Shown here: piece by piece, positions 17,650-20,403 of the stretch | How positions within the stretch are numbered: position 1 is the stretch's first letter | Layout: the number at the start of each line of letters is the position of its first letter | From: Saccoglossus kowalevskii | Lineage: Eukaryota; Hemichordata; Enteropneusta; Harrimaniidae | Reading direction: 5' to 3' | DNA: 20,403 bases | NCBI RefSeq assembly: GCF_000003605.2 | Contig: NW_003139345.1 | Location: forward strand, 1-20,403 | Program-made: the position numbers and the translations under genes | Notes under the pieces: generated by a model | Database searches by the model: none | The model's input: only the letters and a program-made list of their open reading frames with translations | Told to the model about the DNA's origin: nothing

Positions 17650-19153
17650 ATCTCTTCTAAGGATGCAATACAAACATCAATGCTATATTACAACAATTAT
17701 GAATACATCAAATCCGCAATAACTGAAAACAGTGACAAATAATGTTAATAATGCTGTTCAGTACTCCATGTAGACCAAATCAAATTATGATTTATTATAA
17801 ACTAAAATGTTGTGTTCGCACGGAACACAATAGAGCTGAAAAATCAAAACCACTAATACGCACGTGCGGTAAGTGTTATTGTACGTAACAAAGCAACCAC
17901 TGCACGTGCATATTAGAAAATTGTATTTTTCATCAAACAAATATAGTAACTATGTGCCACGAAAACAGCTTGTTCAGTTCATGATAAAACATTTTCCAAT
18001 TTATCTGTCAATATTCACTATCAACATCATTAAAAATTACACATTCTCGTTCATATTGCAAAGAATTTTCATACAACAATAAAATAACCACGACTGGGCT
18101 AGTCTGCCCCCGCGTCTCACAGTATTCGCTTTAAATACCAGCGTCGAATAATGCCCTACTACAGCAGTTTGTATTTCGTCGGCCAATGGAGGTATAAACA
18201 GGTCGGCCGCAACTGGAACTAGCGAACATCGTATTGAAATCCTTGAAAGTTCATTCATTCCAATGGACTGTGCGATGCATCGATTAAGGCGACGGTAAAT
18301 TTGTCATTTACTTTGAATTGAAACACCGCGAGATTGAATACGTCGTATTCCCTTCACCGCTACATTGCAGATTCATTCCATGGTCGCGTGTATCCCAGGG
18401 TGACCGTTTTGTTGTTTTTATAATCCGCGATTTGTGATCATTGTACTAATGAGAAAATCAACAAAATAGCTAATTCTGGCGCAGAACTATATCATACAAA
18501 ACCATTTTTTTTAAATACTGTGGTTTGTAAAAGATATACTTATTTGCAACGTTTTGTGAAACGGTAATATTTTTTATGCATTTTTCTTGTCTGAAGAACC
18601 GGCAGCACAGACAATAAAAACGAAAGATTCTGTATCTTCCACGGTTCGAGCGCTAAATAAGTTCGCGTCGTTAATTTCCAATCGAATTAATGTAATAGTT
18701 ATAGATTTATTATTATTATTACAAATTTTACTTTAATAATTTTGCATTGAAAATCGACTATCTTTTGTCAATCATGTAGCATACGCTATTCTGGTGATTT
18801 TTGAAAACATGGTTCGTATGGAGGAAATAAATTCTAATCGCACACAAACAAACAACCACACAAAATGGCGTTTTCCTCTTGGAAGATGCGTCTTTTCGTA
18901 ATTATAATAGTTTATGTTTGAATAATGGTTTACTGCATATAACATCACGTACGCGTGGAACTGTATTAACGACAAGATCCGGTAAGTATATACAATGAAT
19001 TTGACGTTGTTGTTTTTTTTCCAAAGCCAGCGCTGACGGTTGTTTGTTTACATGTGATCGTGTGTTGTGTTTCCACGGTTGCACTTTGACATGTTCGGTA
19101 TGGATCGAGCTAATCTGAATGAATCTTATTTATACTGACCCGGTGTGTGTATA
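17650..19153. other. Intergenic region upstream of the small 3' gene
   Basis: There is no firm gene. It contains an 8-bp perfect hairpin TTGTGTTC...GAACACAA at 17810-17830 and a foldback at 17853-17916. A short ATG frame in good context (18865-18921, MAFSSWKMRLFVIIIVYV then stop) is followed by a consensus-like donor GGTAAGTATA at 18981. That might mark a leader exon of the gene starting at 19154, but no matching acceptor is convincing. Confidence 0.45.
17853..17916. repeat. Foldback with an E-box in each arm
   Basis: Arm 17853-17870 (CTAATACGCACGTGCGGT) pairs with 17899-17916 at 16 of 18 positions, with a 28-base loop. Each arm contains CACGTG (17861-17866 and 17903-17908), the E-box bound by bHLH factors. 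Function is unknown; it may be a transposon relic. Confidence 0.55.
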
Positions 19154-19507
19154 ATGGCTGACACGAACACAGGAAAAGAGAGGATATGTTTTTGGAAAGA
19201 TTCAACATCGTCGCAACCATGCAAGGTACGAACATTGTAATCACGTATGAATGAACCTTCGAGGCAATGTAGTTGTGTTACGTAACCATTATGTAACTGT
19301 TGCCTTACAGTCCTTCTGTCACAGCCACGGAGGGATTGTGGTTGCACTTAGCACTAGTTATCGGTGTGTATTTTGCAGGGAACTAAAAAAAAACAAACCT
19401 TGTTTCATTTTCAAAGACGGACCGGAACAGTTAGTCAGTATAAGATAACAGATTTTTTCCTAAGTGTGGGGGAAATTGGGCTAGCTTGGGGGAAACAGAG
19501 GTGTTAA
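19154..19507 (+). CDS. Tentative small two-exon gene, PIP-box protein
   Basis: Join of 19154-19225 and 19379-19507; 66 residues. The ATG has a good context (ATAATGG) and an in-frame stop at 19136 upstream. Donor AAG/GTACGA and acceptor GTGTATTTTGCAG/G join in phase 0. Residues 27-29 are lysines, followed by QTLFHF and then QYKITDFF (residues 44-51), an exact PCNA-interacting (PIP) box Q-x-x-(I/L/M)-x-x-(F/Y)-(F/Y). The T-D within it resembles PIP degrons such as that of Cdt1, but the basic residue four positions after the box is absent. PIP proteins bind the PCNA sliding clamp in the nucleus. A second acceptor at 19310 (TTGCCTTACAG) would instead give a 69-residue product in another frame with a Cys-containing tail. 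No known family is recognised; it may be a host microprotein, the start of a larger gene or a transposon fragment. Confidence 0.4.
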
Positions 19508-19906
19508 TTGGAAAATTCATTGTCTATTCTTGTTTGTGATTGGCCTGTCAACGTTTGGGGAATCGTGATTGAGAATAATGCTATATTGACCTATCATAAG
19601 GCTATCATAATCAAATATCAAAAAATATTCATTGAAGTCTAATCGCATGACTGAAATTTGGTGTAGAAATTTGGCAAATACATGTAGTAAACAATAGTTT
19701 TTCTATGTATGATCACTGTTTTTAGTTTGTTATTAATTTATATTTTATATAATATAGATGAAAACATTATAAATGATGTGGCGAAACACGTCTGTAACTG
19801 TTTTAATATACGAAAAAATTCAATTAAAGAGAGTTATGCTTAAACCAACTGCTTCAGAAAATACAAACTAGTTTTTCTATGTTTAATAGAAATTTAAGCT
19901 TTTTTG

Positions 19907-19912
19907 AATAAA
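19907..19912 (+). terminator. Polyadenylation signal AATAAA
   Basis: First clear AATAAA after the stop of the tentative small gene, 400 bases downstream. It would close a compact transcription unit of about 0.8 kb. Confidence 0.35.
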
Positions 19913-20403
19913 GATTCTATTTTACATGCTTTATTATTTATTCATTTTCTACTAGTCCGGCCATAATAATGCCATTTCTGCCAAATACATATATGGCTGT
20001 GTTCATGAAATATGGTTCACAACATTTTGACGAAAGTTGAAGATTCCTGTTAATTTACCGGTAGTATTTAAAAACCAACAAATTTGAAATGAATTAGAGG
20101 AAATATTATGATTTTTGGAGATCTAAAGGCAGGAGAAGTCAACTTTTTAGCAGGTTATGGTGATCTTGAATGCTGATCGACCTCAATTATGTAGTAAAAA
20201 CTTAATTTTAGCCAGCAATTCATTGGTTTTGATGAAATACCAATCTGATTAAAATCTGATGTACATGTAGTGTACAGGCTTTAATTAATTTGGCTATAAA
20301 CTTATATTACTTTTGTTATTAATGCCTTTTTATTTTATTATTTTACTTTGATTTTGTGATTTTTTTTAATTCCGTCCTACCTACATCTGATCCGACTCCT
20401 ATG
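19913..20403. other. AT-rich 3' flank
   Basis: I see no gene, repeat or structured element in this stretch. Confidence 0.6.

Noticed and set aside
18183-18198. CCAAT and TATAAA motifs as a promoter
   Set aside because: Only five bases separate them, unlike real promoter spacing, and no gene follows closely.
18640-18660. GGTTCGAGCGC resembling a tRNA/SINE B box
   Set aside because: No matching A box at the right distance and no cloverleaf can be drawn.
18865-18921. 18-residue ATG frame with a signal-like hydrophobic end
   Set aside because: It stops before the nearby donor, and no partner exon can be shown; kept only as a note.

Overview
This is eukaryotic genomic DNA: AT-rich, with GT-AG introns, many small non-autonomous DNA transposons, a decayed LINE and a large minisatellite. 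The one large gene is a NOD-like receptor (NLR) of the kind expanded in invertebrate deuterostomes, and its first exon carries a 2A-like ribosome-skipping peptide. 2A-like leaders on NLRs are known from sea urchin, so an echinoderm is the best guess. A hemichordate, a cephalochordate or (less likely) another marine invertebrate is possible. The species cannot be named from the sequence.

Layout. 1-1119 is non-genic, with a cluster of nuclear-receptor half-sites. 1120-2560 is a broken non-LTR retrotransposon on the minus strand. 2745-5976 is a 3.2-kb minisatellite of 21-bp units, often paired into 42-bp dimers. Because 21 is a multiple of three, it gives long open frames on both strands that are almost certainly not genes. 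5977-6994 is the probable promoter and leader of the NLR. 6995-13423 is the NLR in four coding exons (6995-7182, 8063-8364, 9280-9468, 9894-13423), whose phases join into one 1402-residue frame. The 3' UTR has a hairpin and an AATAAA, followed by an (ATTT)16 tract. 14.5-19.1 kb is intergenic, with several small foldback or inverted-repeat elements. At 19154-19507 there is a tentative two-exon gene for a 66-residue protein with a PCNA-binding (PIP) motif, followed by AATAAA at 19907.

NLR order: hydrophobic leader plus 2A peptide (exon 1), CARD-like death-fold domain (exon 2), acidic then basic linker (exon 3), and NACHT, helical domains, about 14 leucine-rich repeats and an acidic tyrosine-containing tail (exon 4). 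Two points stand out. The 2A lies immediately before the CARD, so translation could release a free receptor or leave it joined to a signal-like leader. The NACHT domain has also lost its Walker A lysine and glycines and its Walker B aspartate, so it probably does not hydrolyse ATP. A related pair of TTAA-flanked MITEs sits in intron 1 and about 1.1 kb beyond the stop codon.

All exon boundaries, UTRs and the small 3' gene are read by eye from splice consensus and reading frame; no transcript or database evidence was available.
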